Source: Budorcas taxicolor (taxonomy: Eukaryota > Chordata > Mammalia > Artiodactyla > Bovidae). Taken from it: a stretch of DNA of 64,000 bases. The DNA lies in the NCBI RefSeq assembly GCF_023091745.1, contig NC_068922.1, forward strand, positions 82,741,533 to 82,805,532. Direction: 5' to 3'. The number at the start of each line of letters is the position of its first letter. Positions within the stretch are counted from its first letter, which is position 1. The position numbers and the translations under genes were made by a program. This document shows, piece by piece, positions 42,646 to 53,510 of this stretch. The notes below the pieces were generated by a model, which saw only the letters and a list, made by a program, of their open reading frames with translations, had not been told where the DNA came from and made no database searches.

Positions 42646-43876
42646 CATGCGTGCAGCCATATCTTGGCGTGCGGCAGAGATAGGTCATGAAGGGTCATGA
42701 TACGGTACATGTGTTCTTCACTACAATCCAAGTTTGGCTAATTTTTAAAAATGAGTAATACTTGAAATATTACTAAGAGCAAAATATTGTATGTTGGAAT
42801 CTCTGGATATAGAATTCTGCGTGATTTTTTTCTTACATTTTTATAACTTTCTAATTTCCTGGAATTAATTAGAACAGAAATAAGAGCTAATACCGTGTGT
42901 GTGCCAGTGCACGTGTGTATGCTTATGCTCACTGTGTGCAGGACAGCGTCCTAGATGCTTCCTGTGCTTATGTCATTGCCACCTACCATGCAATAGACGC
43001 TACAGAGGCATTCTGCGCTTGTGATAATTAAGGCTAAGCGTCTTGTTCAAGATCACGTAACAAATACATGACAGAGTCAGAAGTTTGACGCTATACAAAA
43101 AAGCACAAGCAAGTCCCTGATGAATTGTACAAATCTGCATTCTCCCAGGGAGAGAGAGGGAAAAATCATTATAGAAATTGGCTCACATGATTATGAAGGC
43201 TGAGAGGTCGTGTGATCTGCCATAGAAAACAAGGCAAGCTTGTTGAACAAGGATGTGGGGGGGATCACCAGTCCCGCGTCTTTTGAGTGCTGACTGCGAC
43301 ACTGACCTCTCTATCCCCCAGCCCTGCAGTATTGCTTTAGATTGACCGTTTTCCTGGGCTTGAGGCAGTTCTAATGGCTTCCACGTGGCCTTTTCCACCA
43401 TAAGAGCCCCTACTTCCTATGCAGAGAAGCAGTGTGAGAATTCATCAGCTGCTAAGTTTGTCTATTATGCTTCTGGACCTGGGGAGACAAGCACAGAGTA
43501 GGTCAGGGGAATCTCTGGACCTTCTGTGAGATGAACCAGAGCTAAAATGCCATCGATCTGACCAGAGGTCCGCAGTGATGTTTGGGGTCTTCTGAAATCA
43601 GTATCAGTTCAGAGTCAGTGCCAATAATCCGGAAAATGTTTGATTATTTCCTTCCCCTGATGAACTGCTATCCTGGTAAAAACAAACAAATGAACAGAAA
43701 CCTGGGTGTCTTTGAGGAAGACTGGGAAAGAGATAACAGTTTATGAAACTTGACTGAGATAAGGGCTTCCCAGATGGAGAGTGAAGCGTTGTTCTGGGTG
43801 TGTCTACTGGGGTAATTCTGGAAGAAATCATCCACATGTGACCTGACAGACTGAATAAGGAGCATCGCCCACCACA
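42646..43876. other. No gene; weak MIR-like patch
   Basis: At about 42935-43095 the sequence (GCTTAAGGCT-like text, TTGTTCAAGATCACGTAACA, GACAGAGTCAGAAGTTTGAC) is MIR-like but weak. No exon is recognised in the remainder. Confidence 0.4.
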
Positions 43877-44085
43877 TGTGGCGTTCCTGGTGGTGAAGTG
43901 GCAGAGAACCTGCTTGCCAGCACAGGAGACTCAGGTTCAGTCCCTGGGCTGGGAAGACCCCTTGGAGAAGGACATGGCAGCCCTTTCCCGGATTCTTGCT
44001 GGAAAATCTCATGGACAGAGGAGCCTGGAGGGTCCCCAAAGCAGCGGACGTGACTTAGAGACTAAACGACAAGAAACGCACTTCA
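43877..44085 (+). mobile_element. Bov-tA type SINE
   Basis: Sense copy with head GGCGTTCCTGGTGGTGAAGT, B-box region GGTTCAGTCCCTGGGCTGGG, body TCATGGACAGAGGAGCCTGG and end GCAGCGGACGTGACTTAGAG. Confidence 0.93.
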
Positions 44086-44899
44086 GACAGCAAGTCTGCT
44101 TCGGGGAATAAGCGCATGGGGCTGAAACATGTGATACATGCCAGTTAACAACCGCACGCACACGTCTACGCAGGCAGTCACTTTATAGGACTTGCAGCCC
44201 TTCATCTGTATACGCTCTTGAGTGGGTGCTAAAATTTCAGACAAACTCTTGACAAGTGCCATCTACAGTGTTTCCCTAGTTAGTAAGCTGAATAGTTGTC
44301 TATCAAAGAAAGGCACGCTATTCTCCTTTCAAAGGAGAACAATTTAATGAGTGGCAGTAGATTTTTTTGTTTTTTTTGTTTTTTGTATGTGAGAACTATT
44401 TAGGTCTCTTTGCCACACCTTAATTTCAATCCAGATTGTGTGTTATTTTTATATTGTTTCAAAACCTCACAGGTGCCATTTCTCAAAATGAGCTGCAACA
44501 TAATTACTTACTCACCTGTGACTCAGAAAACTTGCCTCAGTCTTCCTTTCTCTACATAAAGCCTGACATTCATTTCAATAGAGCACAATTTTGAGGCTTA
44601 GATTTTTAAGCTTCCTAATTGCAGGTGCAAATAAACGCTGCACTTCCTGTAAAGTGAATAATGCACACAGGAAATATTGGTTTATTTCAGAATAAGATAA
44701 ATATCATCATGGTTTCCCTATTTCCCTGGAAAGCACAGGGTCAAATTATAGCCTTTAAAGTGATCAGAAGTACTTCAGCACCTTGATTAAAGAAAACGCT
44801 TGGATTGAGAGACACAATATCTCACTATCCTAGTTGACTTAGATTGTAGATAAGAATCCTTCTATCCATGTAGTTCTTTGCTCTTCTCAAAATTCTTCC
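44086..44899. other. No gene or clear repeat seen
   Basis: AT-rich unassigned DNA with T-runs near 44373-44392. Confidence 0.45.
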
Positions 44900-45850
44900 T
44901 TGAAGTAATGTGTTCCTCGCATTACCTTCAACATCAGAGAACTGGATTTTTAGGTCCATGTTTTATAGAAATCAAAAAAGACATTCTGAGTGATTAAGGG
45001 GCTAGTTCAAGGTCACATGACTATTGCTTTTCAGCTTCTAAGTTGTGTCTGACTCTTTGTGACCCTACGGACTGCAGCACACCAGGCTTACCTGTTCTTC
45101 AATATCCCCTGGAGTTTACTCAAACTCGTGTCCATTGAGTTGCTGATGCCATCCAACCATCTCATCCTTTGTCATCCCCTTCTCCTCCTGCCCTCAATCT
45201 TTCCCGGAATCAGGGTATTTTTCAGTGAGTCAGCTTATTGCATCAGGTGGCTAAAAATATTGGAACTTCAGCATCAGTCCTTCCAGTGAAAATTCAGGAC
45301 TGATCTCCTTTAGTATTGACTGGTTTGATCTCCTTGCAGTCCAAGAGTCTTCTCTAATACCACAGTTCAGAAGCATCAATTCTTCAGCGCTCAGCTTTCT
45401 TTATAGTCCAACTCACATCCATACATGACTACTGAAAAAACCATAGCTTTGACTAGATGGACCTTTGTTGGCAAAGTAATGTCTCTGCTTTTTAATATGC
45501 CGTGTAGGTTGGTCATAATTTTCCTTCCAAGGAGTAAGCGTCTTTTAATTTCATGCCTGCAGTCACTGTCTGCAGTGATTTTGGAGCCAAAATAATGAAG
45601 TCTGACACTTTTTCCATTGTTTTCTCATCTATTTGCCGTGAAGTGATGGGACTGGATGCCATGATCTTCCTTTTTTGAATGTTGAGCTTTAAGCCAGCTT
45701 TTTCACTCTCTCCTTTTTCACCTTCATCAAGGGGCTCTTAGTTCCTCTTTACTTTCCGCCATTAGAAATAGAAAAAGCCATTCTGAGTCATGAAGGGACT
45801 AGTTTAAGGCTACCTGACTAATAGATGACGAAGCAGAGTCCCAGGTAGGT
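44900..45850 (-). mobile_element. MIR-like relic split by a BovB, with 58-bp flanking repeats
   Basis: Around the BovB (45026-45764) the host sequence looks like the inner part of a MIR (TTCAAGGTCACATGACTATT). The 58 bp just before it (44968-45025) are repeated just after it (45765-45822) at about 47 of 58 matching positions. Both copies begin GAAAT and contain CATTCTGAGT and ACTAG/GCTAG. Confidence 0.7.
45026..45764 (-). mobile_element. BovB LINE, 5'-truncated
   Basis: The minus copy runs from GTTGTGTCTGACTCTTTGTG (3' end) to the complement of the MAESEEEL region (TTTACTTTCCGCCATT), stopping just short of the YADD box. It is diverged, with several small indels. Confidence 0.94.
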
Positions 45851-45920
45851 GTGCAGATGGGAAGTTCACAGCTCATTTTGTGCCCCAGTGGCCTCCCTTG
45901 AGGCAGGGTGTCCCCTTCTT

Positions 45921-46142
45921 GCACGCATGCTCAGTCACTCAGTGGTGTCTGACTCCTTTGCAGCTCCATGGACTGTGGTCTTCCAGGCTCCCCTACCCAT
46001 GGACTCTCCCAGGCAAGAATACTGAAGTGGTTTCCACTTTCTTCTCCAGGGGATCTTCCCGACCCAGGAATGTAACCCATGTCTTCCTGCGTCTCCTACA
46101 CTGGCAGGTGGATTCTTTACCACTGAGCACCTGGGAAGCCTC
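45921..46142 (-). mobile_element. Bov-tA type SINE
   Basis: The complement of a full-length copy runs from ATGCTCAGTCACTCAGTGGT to the inverted head TTTACCACTGAGCACCTGGG. Confidence 0.94.
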
Positions 46143-46814
46143 AGATGGGATATATGCAATCATAAATCAGGCACATCCGACTACATGAGAAAGAAACCAG
46201 CCCAGCCTGACTAAACGCCAGAATCACTGCGTAAGCAGCTTTAGAGGCCACAGGTGAGACTGCTCTAAGATTGGGATTGGTCAGAGGCAGAAACGATGTC
46301 ATCACAAGCACATCTCTCTCCATCTCTCCTCTACTTGGTTGGCATTAGTTTCAGGTTCAAAGTGGAGGCATCTAGCCAGTCCAGGGCAAAACAGAACACG
46401 GTTCCCCAGATGTTAGCACACAGCCCACCTTTCTCTGAGACTGGATGGCTCGGATCCTGTGTCCATCCGTGGACCCTTCACACCGGTCAGGGATGTGACA
46501 TCACACTGCTGAGCAGACCTAGGCCTCCGTCTAAGCCATAGGAGCTGAAAATGGAGGGGAGGGTCTGCAAGTGTTTCAGAGATGGTGATGAAGAGTAGCT
46601 CTTTGAATCAACAGATATCCACCCATTGCAAAGTCATAAGAGACTGGCTCCTGCTGACTCCCCAGAAACTGTGTGTGTTTTCTTTTTTTCAGTTAAAGTA
46701 TGTTAAGCAGTGATTACTTAAATTTGTATGAGAATTTCTAACTGATTCATCAGTTAATAAACCTGTTGCTACTTCTGGTTAAATGCCTTTCAGCCATGCT
46801 GTTTCACTGTATCC
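46143..46814. other. No gene or clear repeat seen
   Basis: Unassigned DNA; the 81-codon frame at 46296-46541 has no recognisable domain. Confidence 0.45.
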
Positions 46815-47060
46815 TTCTCCTTAGTTGGCTTCTGGAGTAGGAAGCTGGCTGATTCGGGTTCAAATCAAAGCTGTCACTTTTCCACACTTGGACAAGTTAA
46901 CCAGCTTCTTTGGGCCACAGTCCCTTTTCTTGACTTGTAAAGTAGAGATAAAAAAGAATATTCACCCTGTGGGGTTGCTGGGTGAGATAGAAAGGATGCA
47001 TAGAAAATTAGAGAGAACGCACAGAAATTGGCATGTACTGGTGCTCAGCGACGTTTGAAG
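46815..47060 (+). mobile_element. MIR SINE, nearly full length
   Basis: GGCTGATTCGGGTTCAAATC, CAGTCCCTTTTCTTGACTTG, TAAAGTAGAGATAAAAAAGA and GTGGGGTTGCTGGGTGAGAT are the head, core and 3' part of a MIR in order. A 77-codon frame across it is incidental. Confidence 0.85.
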
Positions 47061-47206
47061 TGGCTACTGCTGATTTTGTATAGTTATCTTGGTCATCGAT
47101 GCCCATAGCTAATGGGCACAGTTTCTAACATTTAATAAGTGATCAGTGAAAGCTTTCTCTTTGCTTTCTCCCCTGTAAACAGGTGTCTTCTTACCTGGTG
47201 TTCCCC

Positions 47207-47265
47207 CATGCGTGCATGCTACGGTGGGCTAGAGTCCATGCGGTCACAGAGTCAGACAAAACTGG
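47207..47265 (+). mobile_element. Bov-A SINE tail fragment
   Basis: Only the end remains: GGTGGGCTAGAGTCCATGCG and GTCACAGAGTCAGACAAAAC. Confidence 0.7.
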
Positions 47266-48067
47266 AGTGAATTATTATGCATATGGTTTATATTCCATAT
47301 CCCAAGAAAGAACAGGTTCAAACATCCTCTTTTACACTGTATCAGGTCAGTGATCACAAAAAGAAGCCTTCACCATTGCTGTGTGTGAAGCCCACACTCA
47401 CAGCTCTTTGACCACATTTCTAATTGCTCACTAGAATCCTTTTAGAAAACAATTGCTTTCTTGCAAACAAACTTTGCACTCGGCAAAAAGAGAAACCAAT
47501 CTTGTGTTCTGAATGCCTAAGATCTCCCCAGTATAAAGGACAACACTCAGAATGGAAGCGAACATATAAACAACAGCAACAGAAAACGCAGAAGCTAGAT
47601 CCGGAGCATGCCAATTCAGCACCCCTGGGAAATTAGAGACACAGCCTCCTTCTAATTTAATCTCTCTTTGACTCTAAAGATCAGCTTCATCTACTTTGTT
47701 CCAAAGAAAGATTTAAGTTACAGTCAGAATTAAGTTTCCTGACACCCAAGTGAATATGACCCTTGTCCCTGCTCTTCCTTAAAACTATAAATTTGGCCAG
47801 AAATGCTTGCATACAAATGTTAAACAAATGCTCCAGGGCGGTGAGGAGAAGAGGCAAGAGAAGTCGGCTCTAGCTGTCTGAGTGAGTCACATGGATGATC
47901 AGCTTGGAATCATGTCCTTGACCTTTGAAAGCCCCCGTTGCCTGTCCTACCGGGCAGGCCTGTCCTCTAATTAAGCCAGGTTTTTGTGTAGCTCTGGTTG
48001 AAGGTTAAGTGCATAAACATACTCAAAGCAGGAACTGACACTTTTTTAGAAAATAATTTTAGTGATT
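47266..48067. other. No gene or clear repeat seen
   Basis: Unassigned DNA. Small frames at 47420-47636 on both strands have no family resemblance. Confidence 0.45.
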
Positions 48068-48321
48068 TATTTTTGGCTGTGTCGAGTCTTTGATGCTTCT
48101 TGGACTTTGCTCTAGTTTTGGCGAGCGGGGGCCAGTCTCTGGTTGTGGGGCGCAGGCTTCTCTGGATGTGGAGTGTGGCTCGAGGGTGTGCAGGCTCTGT
48201 AGTTGGAGCAACTGGGCTTAGCAGCTCTGAGGCATGTGGGATCTTTCCAGATCAGGGATTGAACCCGAGTCCCCTGCGCTGGCTGGCGAATTCTTTACCA
48301 CTGAGCCACCAGGGAAGTCCT
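48068..48321 (-). mobile_element. tRNA-Glu SINE (CHR-2/SINE2-1_BT type)
   Basis: The complement shows TTATTTTTGGCTGTGTCGAG, GGGCTTAGCAGCTCTGAGGC and the inverted head TTTACCACTGAGCCACCAGG. It is full length and moderately diverged. Confidence 0.91.
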
Positions 48322-48799
48322 GGATACTCCATGTTCGTGGGACAATATTGTGATTATTTTGGCATTGTTCGTAATACTCTATATGTACACAGAACTTCAA
48401 GAGAGGTTTCAATTCTATTTTGTCATTGACACTTAAAAAAACATTGAAGTTGTTTGTCATCTCTCTTTTTTGGAAGTGGCAGTAGTAGTTTAATGAGGCT
48501 GCATTCAGTAGTTAAAGGAGGTTCAATGTAAGTTTACCTGTAGGACATAAGGAAGCCAGGCAAAAGCAGATACGGAGTCAGTTTAGGATCCTGATTAACA
48601 GAATTTGGGAGCTGGGCTCTACCTGGGTGGTCTGGAGACTGTTGCTCAACATCCTAAACCCCAGTTTCCACCTTCCTAAGTGATTATAATGAGGCCCGTC
48701 AAGGATTCAATGAGCTAATAAGTGTAGAGCATTGATTAGTGATGGGAATGACAGCTGTGAAATCATCGCAATTAATGAGGCTTTTTTTTGAAGATTTTT
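48322..48799. other. No gene or clear repeat seen
   Basis: Unassigned DNA between two SINEs. A short MIR-like patch near 48640-48740 (AAACCCCAGTTTCCACCTTC, GAGGCCCGTCAAGGATTCAA) is possible. Confidence 0.4.
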
Positions 48800-48977
48800 T
48801 TAATGTAGACCATTATTAAAGTCTTTATTGAATTTGTTACAATATTGCTTCTGCTTTATGTTACTTGGATTTTTGGCCATGCGGCATGTGGGAACTTAGC
48901 TCCCTGAGCAGGGGCTAACCCTGCACTCCTGCACTGGAAGGTGCCGTCCTAACCACTGGACTGCCGGGGGCGTCCCT
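48800..48977 (-). mobile_element. Short tRNA-Glu SINE
   Basis: The complement shows TTGGCCATGCGGCATGTGGG, AACTTAGCTCCCTGAGCAGG and the inverted head CTAACCACTGGACTGCCGGG. It has the shorter form that lacks the internal GC modules. Confidence 0.85.
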
Positions 48978-49059
48978 AAACAAGGCTTCAGTGTTATTCC
49001 TTTCATTCTCACTCTAGAATTGCTTTATGAAACAGGTTTTCTGATTTTACTTTTATTTA

Positions 49060-49414
49060 CTTACGGCTGGGCTGGTTCTAGATTGCTGCGAGGGGGCTGT
49101 CTCTCACCGTGGCAAGCAGGGCCTCCTCGCTGGTTGCGGTGTGCGTGCCTCTCACTGCCCCGTGTCCTCTCGCTGCAGGGAGCGGGCTCTGGGGCGTGTG
49201 GAGCGCGGGCTCTGGGGTGCATGGGCCTCAGCGCGGGCTCTGGGTCGCGTGGGCCTCCGCGTGGGCTCTGGGGCGCGGGGAGCGCAGGCTCTGGGGCGTG
49301 TGGTGTGCGAGCTCAGTTGCCCTGCTGCATGAGGGAATTCCCTGGACCAGGAACTGAACTGGTGTCTCCTGCATTGCAAGATGGATTCTTAACCACTTGA
49401 CCACCAGGGAAATC
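49060..49414 (-). mobile_element. tRNA-Glu SINE with internal tandem expansion
   Basis: The complement has the inverted tail side GGCTGGGCTGGTTCTAGATT and the inverted head TTAACCACTTGACCACCAGG. Between 49178 and 49305 a GCGGGCTCTGGGGYG-type module is repeated about four times at roughly 28-30-bp spacing, more than in the other SINE copies here. The open frames on both strands derive from this module. Confidence 0.88.
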
Positions 49415-50209
49415 CAAAGTGTGTTTTCTCGTTCTGTAGTCAACGACATGTCTCCAGAGTCCCTAGCATGAACATTTTCTATAGAGAAACGAAAACAATT
49501 CATTTTCTTTCTCCAGCAAAAATAGAGTCTCTTCGTTATTAGTGATTAGTTCATGATGGTAGAAAAGATGATAGAAAAAAGTCTACAGCACTCACATAGC
49601 TTTTACAGTGAGACCAGGTGTTCTGAGACTACGCTGTAGGCATTTTCTTAATCTCCACTGGAAATGGTTTCCTTTTACAACAAACATGTTTGAAATAGCC
49701 AAAGAGATATGTATAGCATCTCCTAGATTATTGACTTGAAAAAATATTGAAATGTCAAATAGCTTCCTGAAAGCTTTCTGACAGCATGACAAGTTAAATT
49801 TTTCACAAAACAGTTTGGCCTCTAAAACAATGAGTTGCAAAATGCCAAGAGAAATCAAGAGGGATGACTCATGACTTCTACACCTGTTCAGAGGTGGGAA
49901 GAACCAACCGTGGGTGGCAATTACATCCAAGCAGCCATTTGGACTCTCCTCCTGCTTGGCCAATTAAGTCTAAAAAAGATCCTTGGAGTTTGTGAGGAAA
50001 ATGACTTGGGCCTAATTCTTGAGCATGTGCAGGCCGCCATACATAGGTGCCTCCTGCCATGTTTCGATCATCGGGAAAGAGGGAGGTAGGGAGATAGGAA
50101 AACAAATATTGCAAAGAAGTTGGCTTTAACAAAGCTGCCATTCTTTTTAAGAGCCAGCTTATTACTTAGAAGCATTCTCTGAGCATGGCAGAGAGCTGAC
50201 CATTTTTTT
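49415..50209. other. No gene or clear repeat seen
   Basis: Unassigned DNA. The 123-codon minus-strand frame (49963-49592) contains no recognisable domain and I do not call it. Confidence 0.4.
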
Positions 50210-50755
50210 AAACTGGAAAAAAATTGCTTTACAATGTTGTGCTGATTTCTGACATACAACGTCGCCGATCAGTCATACGTATACCCCCTCCCTCTTGAGC
50301 CTGCTCCCCCGCCACACCCCCTAGGTCACCGCAGAGCCCTGGCCTGAGGCCCCTGTGCCACCAGCTTCCCAGCCCGTGCCTGTGTGGCTCGTGAGAGTAT
50401 GCACGCCAGGGCCACTTTCTCAGTGTGGCCCAGCCTCCTGCCCCCGCTGGGTCCACAAGTCCATCTCTGCATCTGCGTCTCCATCCCTTCCCTGCAAACC
50501 GGCTCATCAGTACCTTTCTCTAGATTCCAGACGCATCCATTAATATGTAACATTTATTTTCTTCTTTCTGACTTACTTCACTCTGTTTAACAGGTTCCCG
50601 GTTCGTCCACTCACTACAAGCGGCTCAGATGCGTTCCTTTTTATGACTGAGAAATACTTCATTGTGTACACCTACCATTCGTCTGTCAGTGGATATCTAA
50701 GTTGCTTCCATGTCCTGGCTGTTGTAAATAGTGCTACAGTGAACACCTTTACAAA
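50210..50755 (-). mobile_element. L1 3' fragment
   Basis: The complement of L1 3' sequence shows TTGCTTTACAATGTTGTGCT, TTCTTTCTGACTTACTTCAC, TTTTTATGACTGAGAAATAC and CATGTCCTGGCTGTTGTAAA. It is of the same type as the split L1 at 31600-33400. Confidence 0.9.
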
Positions 50756-50764
50756 CATCGCTCA

Positions 50765-50905
50765 AGATACTTCATAAAGATTCAGATTCCAGGGTTTTGC
50801 CTGTGATGTACTAAATTGGAATCTTGGAGTCTAGGGCCCGGAAATCTTCATTTCTAAAAAGAATTCCAAGTGAGACTGAGGCACATTAAATGGCACTCAC
50901 TGACT
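50765..50905. mobile_element. MER20-like DNA transposon relic
   Basis: AAGATTCAGATTCCAGGG, AATCTTCATTTCTAAAAAGA and TTCCAAGTGAGACTGAGGC fit a decayed MER20-like element. The match is weak. Confidence 0.45.
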
Positions 50906-51570
50906 GTGAAGCGCAAAGTAGAGCAGCGTCAACAGCAGAATGTGTCGAATAAACGTGTGTGCACATATGCAGATTTCTTCTGATTATTCAGGTTTTGAAA
51001 AGTCAGTGTTTGGTTGGATTTCAGTTCAGAATTGCTCAGATCCTTTTCTAACTGTGTCTCTTTTCCCAGCATGCGTGGCCCCAGGTTTCCTCCAAATTTA
51101 GCTCTAAGAGCCGGGGCAGGGTGTGCAGTGTGGTGAGCTGGACCCACCGTTGCGTCTCCTGAATGTTGTCCACCAGGGAAGTCGAGGGTTTCTCCTCCCC
51201 GTGGTAGCAGTCTCCTCCTCCAGTTTCTCATATATCTCAGCTCAGTCGTTTTGAAAATGGGATTGGAAATAAAATTCCTGAGTCTGCTTGTCATTATTTA
51301 AGCAAGTCACTAGGCAATATGGTAAAGTCTTTTTCCATTTCTCATTTTAGCAACGTAAAGACTCTTAGTATATCAAAAACACACGTGCTTGTGAGACTGG
51401 TACAGACACACCCACCCAACTGTGAGATGTCCAACCATAACATTTTTTAAAGTATATATTATATTGATAAAATTAGTAATCATATAATTATATAGCATAG
51501 AGTATAATTATGTAATTATTTAATGATATGTAATTGCAGGTCAGATATTATGATTAATTACATACCTATG
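50906..51570. other. No gene or clear repeat seen
   Basis: Unassigned DNA; very AT-rich at about 51447-51565. The 121-codon minus-strand frame (51294-50929) is unrecognised. Confidence 0.4.
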
Positions 51571-51780
51571 TGTGGCTTCCTTGATGGCTCAGAGGTGAGG
51601 AATCCGCCAACAATGCAGGAGACTTGGGTTCGATCCCTGGGTTGGAAAGATCCCCTGAAGGAGGAAATGACAAACTACTCCAAGATTCTTGCCTGGAGAA
51701 CCCCATGAACAGAGGAGCCTGGCAGGCTACAGTCCATGGGGTCATCAAGAATCAAACATGACTGAATCGACTGAGCATAC
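51571..51780 (+). mobile_element. Bov-tA type SINE
   Basis: Full-length sense copy: head GTGGCTTCCTTGATGGCTCA, B-box region GGGTTCGATCCCTGGGTTGG, body ACCCCATGAACAGAGGAGCC, end AATCAAACATGACTGAATCG. Confidence 0.95.
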
Positions 51781-51980
51781 AGTTATACACATATATACTT
51801 GAAAAAAAGACAATCTTCTTCCAACTTATATTTTAAAGTCCCTTCATACTTCATCCTGCTATTCTACACAAGACCCCAAAATGTGAAACAGAATAATTCT
51901 TCAAATTAAGGGGTAGGATGTTCTTCCTCATTCTTCTTTTTAGAAGCAATAATATTTGCCCCATTCTAACACAGAATGTA

Positions 51981-52140
51981 AAATGCCCTTTGCTGCTGCT
52001 GCTGCTGCTAAGTCGCTTCAGTCGTGTCCAACTCTGTGTGATCCCATAGACGGCAGCCCACCAGGCTCCCCGTCTCCGGGATTCTCCAGGCAAGAATACT
52101 GGAGTGGGGTGCCATTGCCTTCTCCGAAATGCCCTTTGCT
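51981..52140 (-). mobile_element. Bov-A2 unit with AGC tail and perfect TSD
   Basis: The complement of one Bov-A unit (51995-52126) has (GCT)n at its left end, which is the AGC-repeat tail of a Bov-A2 SINE. A perfect 14-bp direct repeat AAATGCCCTTTGCT lies at 51981-51994 and 52127-52140. Low divergence and the intact duplication make it one of the youngest insertions in the window. Confidence 0.96.
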
Positions 52141-52454
52141 TCCCCTTAATTAAAAACAAAATTCATTTTTTCCAAATCATGAAATTAACACAGGAGGAGA
52201 AATTTAATCTATGCTATGCAATTGGATAATTTATTTCCACATCACTTCTCTAGAGTTAACAAAAGGTGAAATGTGCAATGAGGAGCCCTCCTTCCATCTG
52301 TAAAGATGCTTCGTGGAGTTTCAGGGTCATTCTCAAAGTCTGGGTTGGGGGAACCCTGGAGTGTCCCAGAGCAGGTGGTGCTGCCTGAAGCCTTCCAGCC
52401 AAGCACCCTGCCCTCATCTTGTATTCCCGGGCTTCATACAGGACAGGGGAAACT
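52141..52454. other. No gene or clear repeat seen
   Basis: Unassigned DNA; the 73-codon frame starting at 52306 is unrecognised. Confidence 0.4.
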
Positions 52455-52680
52455 GAAGTTTACTGAATGCATTGAATGTGTCTGTTGTATAACAGACTCG
52501 GGTGTTGTTTCATTTAATCCCAGTTAGTGCCCTACCAAATAGGACGACTACTTCCCTGGTGATATGAATACTGAGGGAGGCTAAGCCACGTTCTCAACAT
52601 CACAAAGCTGGTAAGCATCAGGAAATAGCCCACATCAGGTTGCCCATTTCCACTGGGGGCTCTAAATCCAGTGTTGCATG
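52455..52680 (-). mobile_element. MIR relic
   Basis: The complement order of MIR is visible: GTTTCATTTAATCCCAGTTA, AATACTGAGGGAGGCTAAGC, ATCACAAAGCTGGTAAGCAT and CCAGTGTTGCATGCTCTG. Confidence 0.78.
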
Positions 52681-52779
52681 CTCTGGCCCTCACCTTCCTC
52701 GGGGTCCTCATGTTGAACCACACTACCTTTTATCCCTCACTTTCTTGTCTAAGAATTCATCTCTCCCTAACCTTTTGCC

Positions 52780-53110
52780 ACCAGGGTCTGATTTTCTGGA
52801 AGATGATTTTTCCTTGTACCAAGGGGCAGAGAGATGGTTTCAGGATGGTTCAAGCACATTACATTTATCATGCACTTTATTTCTATTTTTATTATATCTG
52901 TTCCACCTGAGATCATCAGGCATTAGATTGCAGAGGTTGGAGACCCCTGGAAGAACTGGCAGACTAAGGCCAAATCCAGCCTACTACCCGCTCTTATAAA
53001 TAAAGTTTTATTGGCACACAGTCACCCCATGCATTGCCGTTTTTGTCAATGCTGCTTTTGCTCTGCAACTACAGAGTTGAGTAGTTGAGACAGACAGGGC
53101 TACTGCACAG
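52780..53110. mobile_element. Two abutting hAT-like DNA transposon relics
   Basis: 52790-52955 matches a mammalian DNA transposon known from TACCAAGGGGCAGAGAGATG, TTCAAGCACATTACATTTAT and GATCATCAGGCATTAGATT, closing with GTTGGAGACCCCTGG. 52956-53105 matches a second one: GGCCAAATCCAGCCTACTAC, AAATAAAGTTTTATTGGCAC and GAGTTGAGTAGTTGAGACAG. I do not assign family names. The two frames of 79 and 119 codons across this region are incidental. Confidence 0.65.
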
Positions 53111-53159
53111 CCCACAAGGATGAGCACATCTATCTGGCTTTTCACAGAGACAGTCTGCC

Positions 53160-53510
53160 AGTCCCCGCTTCTGCAAGCTCGCGTCCTCTCTGCCCCAAGA
53201 CCAGGCCAGTTCTTTTCTCTTGCTTTAATCCTCCCCAGATGCTATTCCTGTTGCCTGAACTCACTTTCCCTATGTCTTCCTGTGGGCACACGTGCTCATC
53301 TTCCAGGCTTTATTTCAAATGTCGTTCCTGAAGAAGGCTGTATTGCACACCCCAGCCAAGGAGTTCTGACTACATTCCTTGACCTCGTTGTTGTGAGTGA
53401 TGATGTGCTTTCTGTGTGGCCAGCCCAAGAATGGAGGGCAGAATTCATTTATTCTGCACACCAGGGTCTAACAGAAGATCTGTCATGGAACAGATGCTCA
53501 TAAAATGAAT
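53160..53510 (+). mobile_element. LINE2-like 3' relic
   Basis: CAGGCTTTATTTCAAATGTC, GTTCCTGAAGAAGGCTGTAT, TCTAACAGAAGATCTGTCAT and GCTCATAAAATGAATGAACA are consistent with an L2 3' end. It is old and weakly matching. The 127-codon frame at 53120-53503 lies in it and has no protein family. Confidence 0.5.

Noticed and set aside
53120..53503. A 127-codon plus-strand frame
   Set aside because: It overlaps a LINE2-like relic and has no domain.
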